Made by a program: the position numbers and the translations under genes. From Papaver somniferum (lineage: Eukaryota > Streptophyta > Magnoliopsida > Ranunculales > Papaveraceae): a DNA stretch of 64,000 nucleotides. Under the pieces are notes generated by a model. That model did not search any database, was not told the DNA's origin, and saw only the letters and a program-made list of their open reading frames with translations. The stretch is taken from positions 237,750,777 through 237,814,776 of the forward strand of contig NC_039364.1 in assembly GCF_003573695.1 (NCBI RefSeq), in the 5' to 3' direction. Of this stretch, positions 33,248 through 43,869 are shown one piece after another (positions within the stretch are counted from its first letter, which is position 1; each line of letters starts with the position of its first letter).

Positions 33248-36200
33248 CTATGGAAATGAAAATTTTTAATGTCAGTAAGCTACCTGCTGAGCTAGATGAC
33301 ACGTGTGTTGAAGAGGTGAATATGATAGAAGCCTTATTTCAGGAGTCATTACCAAACATCTTGTCTGAAGACCCATTAGAAAGTTGTCTATCCCATTTTG
33401 GTTTAGATTTTGACGATGATAACACCATTGAACAAGTGAATTCTCTATTAGATTCTACCCCTGTGTTAGACACTGATAGATGGAAAGCTAGGTTCGAACC
33501 ATTACCAGTTTCTGAGACTACCATAATTCCTTCTTTAGAAGAGCCTCCTAAGTTGGACCTTAAACCACTACCCGATACTCTTAAGTATGTGTTTTTAGGC
33601 CCATCTGAAACTTTACCTATGATTGTGGCTTCCGATTTGGATAGTGATCAGGAAAGTAGGCTAGTAAATGTTCTTCAAGAAAATAAGGAAGCTTTAGGGT
33701 GGACTATAGCAGACATTAAGGGTATAAGTCCTACTATGTGTATGCATCAGATTCATTTAGAGGAAGATTCCAAACCTTCTAGGGATATGCAACGTCGATT
33801 GAACCCCAACATGAAAGAAATAGTTCGAAAAGAGGTGCGTAAGTTGTTAGATGTGGGTATTATATACCCAATTTCAGATAGTAAGTGGGTCAGTCCTGTT
33901 CAGGTTGTTCCCAAGAAATCAAGTATCACTGTAGTCCAGAATGATAACAATGAGTTAATCCCAACCCGAGTGACCACGGGATGGCGTGTCTGTATCGACT
34001 ACAGGAAATTGAACAAGGTCACAAGGAAGGATCACTTTCCCCTTCCTTTTATCGACCAAATGCTAGAGAGATTAGTTGGACATAGTCATTATTGCTTCTT
34101 AGATGGCTACTCCGGATATAATCAGATCGTTATTTCCCTAGAAGACCAGGAGAAAACCACTTTTACCTGTCCCTTTGGTACCTTTGCGTATAGACGCATG
34201 CCTTTTGGGCTTTGTAATGCCCCTGCGACTTTTCAGCGTTGTATGATGAGCATATTTTCTGATATGGTAGAACGGTTTTTAGAGGTCTTTATGGATGATT
34301 TTTCAGTGTTTGGTTCATCTTTTTATGAGTGCTTGCATCATTTGACATTAGTGTTGACTAGGTGTAAGGAAAAGAATTTAGTGCTTAATTGGGAAAAATG
34401 CCATTTCATGGTTAAATCAGGAATTGTGTTAGGGCACATTGTGTCTTCAAAGGGTATAGAGGTAGATAAAGCCAAAGTTGACCTTATTAAGACTTTACAT
34501 GTTCCCAAAACCGTAAAAGATATTAGGTCATTCCTAGGGCATGCAGGTTTTTATCGTCGATTGATTAAGGATTTTAGCTTGATTTCTAGACCTATTTGCA
34601 ACTTACTTGCAAAAGATGTTAAGTTTGTATTTGATGATGCTTGTTTAGAGGCTTTTGAGAAGCTTAAGAATTTACTCACTACTGCCCCGATAGTCCAGGC
34701 ACCTAACTGGAACTTACCTTTTGAAATTATGTGTGATGCTTCAGATTATGCTATAGGCGTTGTGTTAGGACAACGGGAAAACAAATTAATCCATGTGATT
34801 TACTATGCTAGCAAAACTCTGAATGATGCCCAAATGAACTACACAACTACCGAGAAGGAACTCTTAGCCATCGTGTTTTCCCTGGATAAGTTTAGATCCT
34901 ACCTATTAGGTTCTAAGATCGTAATCTATACTGATCATGCTGCTTTAAAATACCTTTTGTCTAAGAAGGATGCCAAACCTAGATTGATTAGATGGATCCT
35001 ATTGTTACAAGAATTTTCTCCAGACATTAGAGACAAAAAGGGTGCAAAAAATGTGGTAGCATACCACTTGTCTAGGCTAGTTGTAAGTTCACATAATGAT
35101 TCCCTTCCTATAAGGGATAGCTTTCCTGATGAACAATTGTTCTCTGTTTCCCAATCACCTTGGTATGCAAATATAGTGAATTATCTTGTTACTGGTCGAA
35201 TACCTCAACATTGGGGTAAACAAGATTGTTCTAGGTTTTTAGCCGAGGTTAAGCATTTCTCTTGGGACGATCCTTATCTATTTAAGTATTGTCCAGACCA
35301 GATTATTAGGAGATGTATACCTGAGAGTGACCAGTCCAGTATTATCTCCTTTTGTCATGAACATGCATGTGGGGGTCATTTTAGTGCTAAGAAGACCGCT
35401 GCCAAGATATTGCAGTGTGGTTTTTATTGGCCTTCGTTGTTTAAGGACTCTCATAATCATTGTGTTTCTTGTGATCGTTGCCAGATATTAGGGACCATTT
35501 CCCGTAGAAATATGATTCCCTTGAACCCTATTTTAGTGATTGAGGTCTTTGATGTGTGGGGCATTGATTTTATGGTCCCATTTCCTAATTATTTGGGTTA
35601 TCTTTACATACTTGTCGCTGTACACTATGTGTCTAAGTGGGTTGAGGCGGTTCCGTGTAAAACAAATGACCACAGGGTCATAGTCCAGTTTTTGAAAGAG
35701 AATATACTTACACGTTTTGGTACACCGCGAGCTATAATTAGTGATGGAGGCTCACACTTTCGTAATAGACCGTTTGCTCTTTTAATGAAACAATATGGTA
35801 TTACCCACAAAGTAGCTACCCCGTATCACCCACAGACTAGTGGTCATGTAGAGGTCTCCAATATGGAAATTAAGCGTATTTTAGAGAAAAAAGTTAATCC
35901 CAATAGGAAAAACTGGTCGTCGAGGCTTACTGATGCCTTATGGGCTTACCGTATTGCGTTTAAGGCACCCATTAGAATGTCACCTTACCTTCTAATATTT
36001 GGAAAGGCATGTCACCTTCCGGTTGAGTTAGAGCATAGAGCCTATTAGGCTGTTAAGAACTTAAACTTTTCACTTGACAAGGCAGGAGTTCACAGAAAAC
36101 TCCAGCTCAATGAGTTGGATGAGATTCGTAGGGATGCATACGATAGCGCTAAGGAGTATAAGAACAAAATGAAACTTGTGCATGATAAGAATATTTTACG

Positions 36201-36456
36201 AAAGTCATTTTCTCCATGTCAAAAAGTTCTTCTGTATGACACTCGTTTGCATCTATTTCCCGGGAAGTTGCACTATCGGTGGACAGGTCCTTTTGTGGTC
36301 TGTACTGTTTTTCCTCATGGGGCTATTGAAATTGAGACACCAGATGGTAGTAGTTCTTCGAAGGTTAACGGTCAGAGATTGAAGCCCTTTTTAGAGCCTT
36401 TTCCTACAGGTGATGTTGAAGAGGTACCTCTGGAGGACCCTGTTTACCTTGATTGA
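33244..36456 (+). pseudogene. pol: Pol of element B: RT, RNase H, integrase, with one nonsense codon
   Basis: The frame is open for 934 codons from an ATG overlapping the gag stop (ATGA), stops at TAG (36046-36048), and is open again in the same frame to 36456. [44 protein letters not shown] and the active site FMDDF at about residue 350. RNase [27 protein letters not shown], then [10 protein letters not shown], where the usual last catalytic Asp (ADHLSR) is Tyr. Integrase: HEHACGGHF with CVSCDRC zinc ligands, first Asp in WGIDFM, second in ISDGGSHF, Glu in GHVEVSN. The TAG stands where Athila relatives usually have Trp, a single G-to-A change. The C-terminal part follows (FSPCQKVLLYD, RWTGPFVV, VNGQRLKPF). 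Copying is unlikely in cis with the Asp loss. Confidence 0.85.
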
Positions 36457-36600
36457 CCATCGAGGCGGTTTGTATGTTGTACAATATTTTGTAGTTTTTT
36501 TTTGTTACACTTCACCCAGGTACTATCTTTCCGACTTCTCTATTTACTATTTCCTCATGTTATTTATACTTTTTGATACTATTCTTTCACTAGAAACATT

Positions 36601-36637
36601 GAGAACAATGTTATATTTAAGTTTGGGGGTGGGGTAG
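36601..36637 (+). other. Internal polypurine-like motif of element B
   Basis: GAGAACAATGTTATATTTAA followed by GTTTGGGGGTGGGGTAG, about 150 bases after the integrase stop. It matches internal motifs of A and C. Confidence 0.6.
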
Positions 36638-36996
36638 AAACTTTTTGTTACCTTTTTGTTGGCAATAAATAAACTCTAGAGCCTAGAAATTTATACTTAT
36701 TAAGGATGGCACTAACCAATCTAAGTGGATGGAAGCATTTTGGTTGTAGGAGTTGAGGAACCAATCTGATTAGATGGCAACATCTAAAAGAGTCTATTCA
36801 TAAAAGCACAGAGCTCAGGTGTTAGAAATAACATGATAGTTTCACCTTATCTCGTTGAGTCCTTTTCACTTCTTTTTGATTTTTCTTTTAAATATGTTTC
36901 TAAGTGATTTGGTGGGGCACACGATTCAAGTTATTACCTTTGCTAGGGTGAAATAGAGTGATTGAGATACCAAAAAAAAATTTGAGACCAGACCAT
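36638..36996 (+). other. 3' untranslated part of element B, left piece
   Basis: Non-coding. It corresponds, inverted, to 1060-1380 of element A (for example CTCGTTGAGTCCTTTTCACT). It ends in TAGAC, the duplicated target of element C, which lies immediately right. Confidence 0.6.
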
Positions 36997-37001
36997 TAGA
37001 C

Positions 37002-38471
37002 TGATGTGATTTCAAAGTTGTTGTAGTAGTAAAGTTCGTTCAAGATTTTGAAGGTTCGATTTTTAAATTTAATAACAATAAATATACAAATAATGTTAAC
37101 AAAGTGGGCGAGAGGTAATGGGACTAGGATTCCACCAAATATTCAAATTCATGCGATTCACCTATTTATTCTAAACCATTATAGCTCATTCAACAAGTAT
37201 TTTGACTCTATTTCTTTGCCTAAGATAGATTCTTAAAATATTAATTGTAAATCTTAAACATGGCATATCAAAAGAATTAATCCTAAGCATAAAGCATCAA
37301 ACGAAATGACAAATAATTAAGAATTTTTTTTGTCAAATAAAGAATTAAATGAATTTACCGCATGATGAATTTTGGTTTCCTCCGTCGTTCCAGCGTTGGG
37401 TTTAGCTCATCATGATGAAAACATCTCAAAAGATTTATTTATAGCTCAAATGGTGTTTACAATGGAGAGAAAAGGAGAAAATGGTGTGAAACTGTAATCT
37501 GCGACGCACAAAAGGCGTCACAGAATAAACGATAAATAGTAATGGTCACAGATGCAGTATCTCTACGACCCACGCCTATGTGTCATTCTCACTGTTGGAA
37601 AACGACTGTCCTGGCGAGTCTGTTCTTCGTGTTCCTCATATTCATCAGCAGCAGCAACAGCAGAAACCGAGTTTGGGAAAACTCGAATTTCTTCTTCTCT
37701 GGCTCTCCTCAGCCCCCCAGACTCTCGACACCTGTTCAATGATACCTTGTGAACATATTTATACGTGATTGAGATATTGAATCTCCTCCATTAACTCCAA
37801 ATAATCTTCATTTGCTCAGATTATTTTCTTTTCATTTTTATCACTGATATTGATTTTCACGCGTTCTGAAGCTTCCATATTGACATATTTAACTTCTTCA
37901 CACTCCAAATATTGGTTAGGTTCTTCCAAACACGAGCAACACACGTCTAACTCGTTGTAATCCCGTGAATATTTTCTTCCGTGTACGTGCTGCCCTGTTT
38001 TCTTCTCACGGATTTTTCAGCCAAATTCGATCGAAACAAACACCCATAATAGCTTTGTTAGGACATATCACAACTACCCATGAAGTTTCAGCAATTGAAT
38101 CACACAAAAACTCCTCCAAAATCCGATCGAAAACTCGGCCATTTTTCCCGCCTTTTTTCATTTTTGAATTTTGGGAAGAAAATGTCCTCCCCCTAATCCT
38201 GTACGGGTGTCACTTTAGCACTTGCCCTGGGGTGCAAATAGTATTTTTGGGCGTAAATAGTAATTTTTCTGGGATTCCTTCATCGCATTTCTGGGGTGCC
38301 TTTAGTACTTCACCATGGGGTGTAAAACACCACTTTTCGAGCCAATTTTGCCGCAAGAGCTTATTTTTCCAAAAACATCTACATAAACATAAAACACCAT
38401 AATAAGTACGAAATCGAGTACTAACAATACAGAACATTGAGGACAAATTAGACACAAAAATGTGTCTATCA
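37002..38471 (-). repeat. 3' LTR of element C (1470 bp)
   Basis: Closely matches 50292-51819. It is shorter mainly because of small missing segments (for example after 37325 and near 38300). TATAAATA lies at 37756-37763 on the minus strand. Confidence 0.92.
37756..37763 (-). promoter_or_regulatory. TATA box in 3' LTR of C
   Basis: TATAAATA on the minus strand, at the same place as in the LTR of element A. Confidence 0.5.
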
Positions 38472-38499
38472 AATACCCCCAAACTTATTATTTGCTAGT
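38472..38499 (-). other. Polypurine tract of C, cut off by CACTA element E
   Basis: Minus strand reads GTTTGGGGGTATTT beside the LTR. The adjoining conserved CTCGAGGACTAG is split: the uninterrupted version is at 295-307 in element A, while here CTAGT is followed by E, and AGTCCTCGAGC resumes at 44771. Confidence 0.8.
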
Positions 38500-38937
38500 C
38501 ACTACGGGAAAAATATACATCTACAACTGGAGATTTACAACACTTCACTATACATCGTAGAAAGTCCTATGTTTTACAACTGGTTTCAAAGCAAGAGTTG
38601 TCGTATATCATCACTACCAACCCTTAGGAACAAGGGGTTGCGCTAAGAAAACAAACGACAACTCCTTTAGCAAAACTGTTGTGACGACATTTAGGTATAA
38701 CAACTTTGTTTCATAAGTGTAGTGACTTAGCCTATCACAATTCTCACAAGTGTTGTTGAAGAACACAAAAATATGATAATGAAAAATACGTTAGAGGAGA
38801 GATTCGAACATGAACCTAATGCATGGATGTCTAGCTCATCAACCATCCTTACAGTTCACAAGTTTAGTTTTTTTTTTTTTTTTTAATAGAAACGTATAAC
38901 AACACTTATAAGTGTTGTTGAAGTTAAAATATAGAAT
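38500..38937 (+). repeat. Left terminal and subterminal region of E
   Basis: TIR CACTACGGGAAAAAT, then repeated words TACAACACTT, AGAGTTGTCG, AAGTGTTGTTGAAG. These resemble the right side (44350-44770) in inverted form, and are typical binding regions for CACTA transposase partners. Confidence 0.8.
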
Positions 38938-40050
38938 GTGGGAAAAAAATGAGGTTTGGGGGATTCGACGGCCAGGTTTTGATCTTGGATCCGGGTACGC
39001 ATACAATATGCAGAAATAGGATTTTTTTAATGTTTCGTAGAATATCTCGAAGGAATCTTACCTGTAAATGGATGAATTCGTCGTTCTTACCAAGTTTCTG
39101 ACTTATAGTAGTCAACTCGCGGCCAGGTTTCGATCTTTGAGCACGGTATGCATACAATATGTAGAAGTTTCCGACTTATAATGGTCCACTCGCGGCCAGG
39201 TTTCGATCTCGGAGCCTGGTTCAATGTTGAATTTGTGGTTAAGGTTTCGGGGGATATTCCGATGGAATCTTACCTGTAGATGGGTGAATTCATCGTTCTT
39301 ACCAAGTTCTTGCCTTATAATAGTCCACTCGCGGCCAGATTTCGTTCTCGGATCCAAGTCCAGTGTCGAAGTTGACGAATTTGAGGTGTGTTTTAGATTT
39401 GGGGGAATATTCTAATGGAATCTTATCCGTAGATGTGTGAATTCATCGTTCTTATGAAGTTTCTGACTTATAATAGTCCACTTGCGGCCATCTTTCGAGG
39501 TCGGAGCCTGGTTCAGTGTTGAATTTGTGGTGTGTATAAGGTCTCGGGGAATATCCAGATAGAATCTTACATGTAGATGGGTGAATGCATCGTTATTACG
39601 AAGTTCCCAACTTATAATACTCCATTCGCAGCCAGGTTTCAATCTCGGATCCAGGTCCAGTATCGAAGTTGACGAATTTATGGTGTATTTTAGGTTTTGG
39701 GGAATATTCTGATGGAATCTTATCTGTAGATTGGTGAATTCATAGTTCTTATAAAGTTTTCGACTTATAATAGTCCACTCACGACCAACTATCGAGCTCA
39801 GAGCCTGGTTCACTGTCTAATTTGTGGTGTGTTTAAGGTTTCGGAGAATATCGATGAAATGTTACTTGTAGATGGGTGGATTCATCGTTATTATGCAGTT
39901 TCCGACTTATTGTAGTCTACTCGCGGCCAGGTTTTGAGCTCGTAGCCAGGTTCAATGTCGAAGTTAACAAATTTGTGGTGTGTTTAAGGTTTCGGAGAAT
40001 ATTCCGATGGAATCTTAGCTGTAGATGAATGAATTCATCGTTCTTAGGAA
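38938..40050. repeat. ~150-bp tandem array in E, about seven copies
   Basis: The marker GGAATCTTACCTGTAGATGG and variants occur near 39055, 39265, 39417, 39563, 39716, 39866 and 40009, mostly 143-153 bases apart. Each unit also has TCCACTCGCGGCCAGGTTTC and a GGTGTGTTTAAGGTTTCGG-like part. Minus-strand frames such as 39412-39813 are read out of the repeat and are not taken as genes. Confidence 0.85.
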
Positions 40051-40052
40051 GT

Positions 40053-41330
40053 TCAAACCGACATTGAGCTTCAAATTTATCGATTCGATGATGTATCATG
40101 CTAAGTTTGAAGTCAGAACTCTCCCAGAGCTTCATGATTCATAGTTTCTATGTTGTTATACCATATTTGAAGTTCGAATCGACTCTGAGATTCATATTTA
40201 TCGATTTCGATGATGTATCATGCCAAGTTTGAAGTTAGAACCCTCCTGAAGCTTCATGATTCATAGTTTGTTTGCCGTTATACCGAATTTGAAGTTCGAA
40301 TCGACATTGAGATTCATATTTATCGATTTCGATGATGTATAATGCTAAGTTTGAAGTCAAAACCCTCCTGTAGCTTCCTGATTCATTGTGTGTATGCCAT
40401 TATGCCACATTTGAAGTTCGAATCGACACTGAGCTTCATAATTATCGATTTCGATGATGTATCTTGCCATGTTTGAAGTCATAACCCTCTCAGGGCTTCT
40501 TGGTTCATAGTTTTTATGTCGTTATACCATATTTGAAGTTCAAATCGATACCGAGCTTTATATTTATCGGTTTCGATGATGTATTATGCTAAGTCTGAAG
40601 TCAGAACCCTCCCAGAGCTTCTTGGTTCATAGTTTCTATGTCGTTATACCATATTTGAAGTTCGAATCGACTTTGAGCTTCATATTTATCGATTTCGATG
40701 ATATATCATGCTACGTTAGAAGTCAGAACTCTCCCGGAACTTCATGATTCACAGTTTCTCTGTCGTTATACCATAATTGAAGTTCGAATCGACTCTAAGC
40801 TTCATATTTATCGATTTCGATGATATATCATGCTACGTTTAAAGTCAGAACTCTCCTGGAGCTTCATGATTCATAGTTTCTATGTCGTTATACCATATTT
40901 TAAATTTAAATCGACTCTGAGATTTATATTTATTATTGATTTCTATGATGTATCATGCCAAGTTTGAAGTCAGAACCCTCCTGGAGCTTCATGATTCATA
41001 CTTTATTTGTCGTTATACCTAATTTGAAGTTCGAATCGACATTGAGATTCATATTTATCAATTTCGATGATGTATCATGCTAAGCTTGAAGTCAGAACCC
41101 TCCTGGAGCTTCCTGATTCATAGTTCGTATGCCATTATGCCATATTTGAAGTTCGAATCGACATTGAGCTTCATATTTATCAATTTCGATGATGTATCTT
41201 GCTAACCCTAGTTGAAATAAACCGAAAGCAAAAAAAGAAAGCACAAAAACACAAATCGAAAGCACAAAAAAAAATAACAAAAACACACACGAAGAGCTTC
41301 ATATTTATCGATTTCAATGGTGTATTCTGA
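40053..41330. repeat. ~122-bp tandem array in E, about eleven copies
   Basis: The marker TCGATTTCGATGATGTATCA and variants recur every 120-125 bases from about 40077 to 41307. Each unit also has TTTGAAGTTCGAATCGACAT and GAGCTTCATGATTCATAG. The array follows the 150-bp array directly, with no shared unit that I can see. Confidence 0.88.
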
Positions 41331-42209
41331 GAACCCGAGTCTTCCAATGTGAACTAAAGATACTTCATGACATGTATGGATAGTAGAAATTACTTCACGA
41401 CTTATGTGACTAGTCGAAATTCAACCCGGAAGCACATAGAAAAAGCACAAAGAAAACACACTTTCCTTGATCCGTATGACAGTCTTAAATCAAATCTCCA
41501 CCGTCCAAAGATATCCCTAATCCATATGACCATATTTAAATCAAATCTTGGCCGTTTAAAGATAAGTATATAGAAGATCACAAGAAAATTTCTCACAGTT
41601 TATTCATTTTCCTCTCTTATCTTCGTCTCTAACCTCATCTTCCGCCTCCCTTGCAAAAGAAAACCCTAACTCACCACGGAATCTATTTCTCGATCACTCT
41701 CTTATGTAAAAAAACTTACGGAAGTTGTAGATCGCTTCTTTCAAATTGCAATGGCTTCTTTGAAACTCATTTTCTCTTCTTATTCTCTCTTCTTTTTTCT
41801 TTTTCGTTCGTTCTTCCCTGCTCTTCTTCAGTTGAAAATCGAGAGGTGAAATTGAGGTATGGCTTGAGGAAATTTAAACCGTGAGGATGTATAAAAGAAG
41901 GAGTTGGTGTTTCTGCTAATTATGAAGAAGAAGATTGAGTCCTGTTATGAATCGAGAACTAGGGTTTTCTCAGTGAATTGTTAATTGAGTTAGAAATGGA
42001 GAAATTAAAGATGGGTTTTGTGAACACAGTATGATGAGGAAGTTTTAGTGATTGATGTGTGAGTTTTAATGAAGATTAGAGAAGCTAGGGTTTCTGTTCT
42101 TTCCCAAAATAGATATTAGGGTTCTTGGATGTAATTGAATCAAGTGACTGAAATTGAAATTGAGGTTTCAGGGAAGGATTAGAGATGGGAATGTTTGATT
42201 TGAAAAATT
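41331..42209 (+). other. Leader-like stretch before the captured exons in E
   Basis: No protein is recognised. Pyrimidine-rich DNA near 41600-41830 (TTCATTTTCCTCTCTTATCT, AAAACCCTAACTC) resembles a plant 5' untranslated leader and may have come with a captured gene. This is inference. Confidence 0.3.
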
Positions 42210-42371
42210 AGAGGCCGTGGTGGTGGTAGAGGCAGAGGAGGCATCAAAGGAGGAGGTCGTGGTAGTGGTGGAATGAAAGGTGGTAGTAAAGTGATTGGGT
42301 ACAAAGTCTGGAATCCTTTTAGATCAAAGCTTGCTGCTGTTGTACTTGGTGGTGTTGACAATATTTGGATT
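42210..42371 (+). pseudogene. Captured fibrillarin fragment (rRNA 2'-O-methyltransferase)
   Basis: The frame starting AGA at 42210 reads a Gly/Arg-rich stretch (RGRGGGRGRGGIKGGG), then GGMKGGSKVI, then VWNPFRSKLAAVVLGGVDN and IWI, ending at a GTAAGT donor (42372). These are distinctive plant fibrillarin sequences: the end of the GAR domain and the start of the methyltransferase domain. Fibrillarin methylates rRNA in box C/D snoRNPs in the nucleolus. In the intact protein some 45 residues lie between GGSKVI and the WNPFRSKLAA motif; here they are missing, and the S-adenosylmethionine site lies beyond the cut. The piece was therefore captured and cannot be active. The preserved splice donor suggests capture from genomic DNA. 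Confidence 0.8.
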
Positions 42372-42477
42372 GTAAGTATTATTTGTGTATAATGTTTGGG
42401 ATTTTTCACTTTGTGTTTTTTACTTTTTTTTTCTTTGTCATTGTTTTAACATAATGGTGTTTGATTTGCAATTTCAG

Positions 42478-42660
42478 GTACCGCCTGAGTTAGACCTAGA
42501 GGTGGTGCTAGTGGAAGAGGAGGAGGTAGATGGAGTGCTAGTGGTGGTGGTAGTAGTGGTGGTGGTGGGAGAAGGACTTATGAGCCAAACCCATTTGATG
42601 TTGCTGACAAATTTGCTGAATTAAGTGCTACTGAAATTGAAGGAGGAGAGGAGGGTATCT
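42478..42660 (+). pseudogene. Gly/Arg-rich exon piece in E, origin uncertain
   Basis: After acceptor TTTCAG (ending 42477) one frame reads PRGGASGRGGGRWSASGGG, then GRRTYEPNPFDVADKFAEL and SATEIEG before a TAG at 42659. Gly/Arg-rich N-termini occur in both fibrillarins and DDX3-type helicases, and helicase sequence follows directly, but I cannot assign this part. Confidence 0.35.
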
Positions 42661-42870
42661 AGAGAGTTGTCTTGCCAGGTGAAAATTGCTAAGTTCTTTG
42701 TTTGAGTTTCTGTTTAATGATTGTTATTAGTGATGTAGATACACTTTTATAATTTCTAATTACTCATTTTTGGTTTTGTGGTCCTGTAGATACATGATGA
42801 AGCGAAAAAGTTCCCTTATCAGACTAGTGTTAAAGTCGTTGTTGCATATGGTGGAGCACCGATGCACAAG
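42661..42870 (+). pseudogene. Captured DEAD-box RNA helicase fragment (DDX3/Ded1-like)
   Basis: Codons at 42661-42678 read RELSCQ, followed by a GTGAAA donor, an intron to GTCCTGTAG (42789), and an exon reading IHDEAKKFPYQTSVKVVVAY then GGAPMHK to 42870. TRELxxQ (motif Ia) followed by IHDEAKKF and VVVAYGG is characteristic of plant DDX3-like helicases, ATP-dependent RNA-unwinding enzymes. Only this short part is present, without Walker or DEAD motifs, and it is followed by unrelated sequence, so it is non-functional. The intron is where the exon junction splits the conserved stretch, again pointing to capture of genomic DNA. Confidence 0.78.
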
Positions 42871-43656
42871 CATGTTTGTTGCTCTCCCACATACTTATTT
42901 TGTTTGTATTCACTGGCTATGTTAGTTGGTATAATTCTTTGAGTAGATTTTGGCAGTGCAGTTGATTTTTTTCAGCATTTTAAAATGTCGTATATCACAT
43001 CATTTGTAGTTGTACTATGTTCTTCGTTCACACACATACAGGAGTTCCATGTTTTATTTTTTTTGTAGGTGCATTTGATCTTAAGTAGTGAATGTGGCTT
43101 TTTTATTGATTGTCCATGGATTGAGTCTAACAATCCATAATTATAGCCTATGGTATTGACATCTGCTAACTATTGAGAGAGGCACTGCCTGTTTTTTAAT
43201 TGAGGCGCAGTTGCTCTTTTCTACCCTGCCGTTTGTTAAATACTATGAACATCTGTGTGTCATCTATAAAGAAAATAAATTTGTTTGTTTCAGAAGAAGA
43301 TTTAAGTCTAAATATTTTAGAGTAGCTAAAGATTATAAACATTAACCTTGCAGTACTTGCACAGAACTGTTACATTTTCAGCTCTAGTAAGCTTAATAGC
43401 TTAAGCTCGAGTTTGTTTCAACTTCAGCTCTCGCTTATGGCTTGTGTGAGACAATGACATTACAAAGTTTTGGTGGAATATTTTTTCTTTCCTTCACTTT
43501 TTTATTATTGCATGCCTTAACCCTGTTGCAGTTTCTTTGTTAATGGTTGGTCAAGTGCAAATATGGGTTTTAAAACTGTGATATGTTTGTTTGAGCGTGA
43601 CCTTTTCTGGTTGTGCAGGGATGCCATTCATGCTAGAGATTTAGAACACCAGCAGG

Positions 43657-43869
43657 CATGGTCTCGAGTTCAAAGTCCATAATCTTAACTGGATGAACAT
43701 GGCTTGGAGGTCTGGTTTACAATCTCCTATGCGTTCAAGAGATGCAGCTCCAATACAGACACCGCCTGTCGTTGAGCCTTGGTGCCGAGATATTCTTAGT
43801 TTGTCTACGGAATGTCAACTGATAGTGCATGACTTTTCACAAAATCTCAAGGATGTGGTGCAGCAGTAA
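43657..43869 (+). pseudogene. Third coding-like fragment in E, unrecognised
   Basis: A 70-codon open stretch after an AG acceptor-like site reads VHNLNWMNMAWRSGLQSP, then SRDAAPIQTPPVVEPWCRDI and HDFSQNLKDVVQQ before TAA. The composition looks like real protein, but I do not recognise the family. It could be part of another captured gene. Confidence 0.35.

Noticed and set aside
39412..39813. 133-codon minus-strand ORF with repeated KNDEFTHLQVRFH-like peptides, and similar frames at 38924-39357
   Set aside because: These peptides come from the 150-bp tandem units inside the CACTA element. There is no start context or match to a known protein.
42179..42409. Pro-rich minus-strand ORF (76 aa)
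   Set aside because: Antisense of the Gly/Arg-rich fibrillarin fragment; the proline runs are the complement of glycine codons.
42385..42624. Val-rich plus-strand ORF (79 aa)
   Set aside because: Reading the GGT-rich exon one frame off gives poly-Val. The Gly/Arg frame is the meaningful one.
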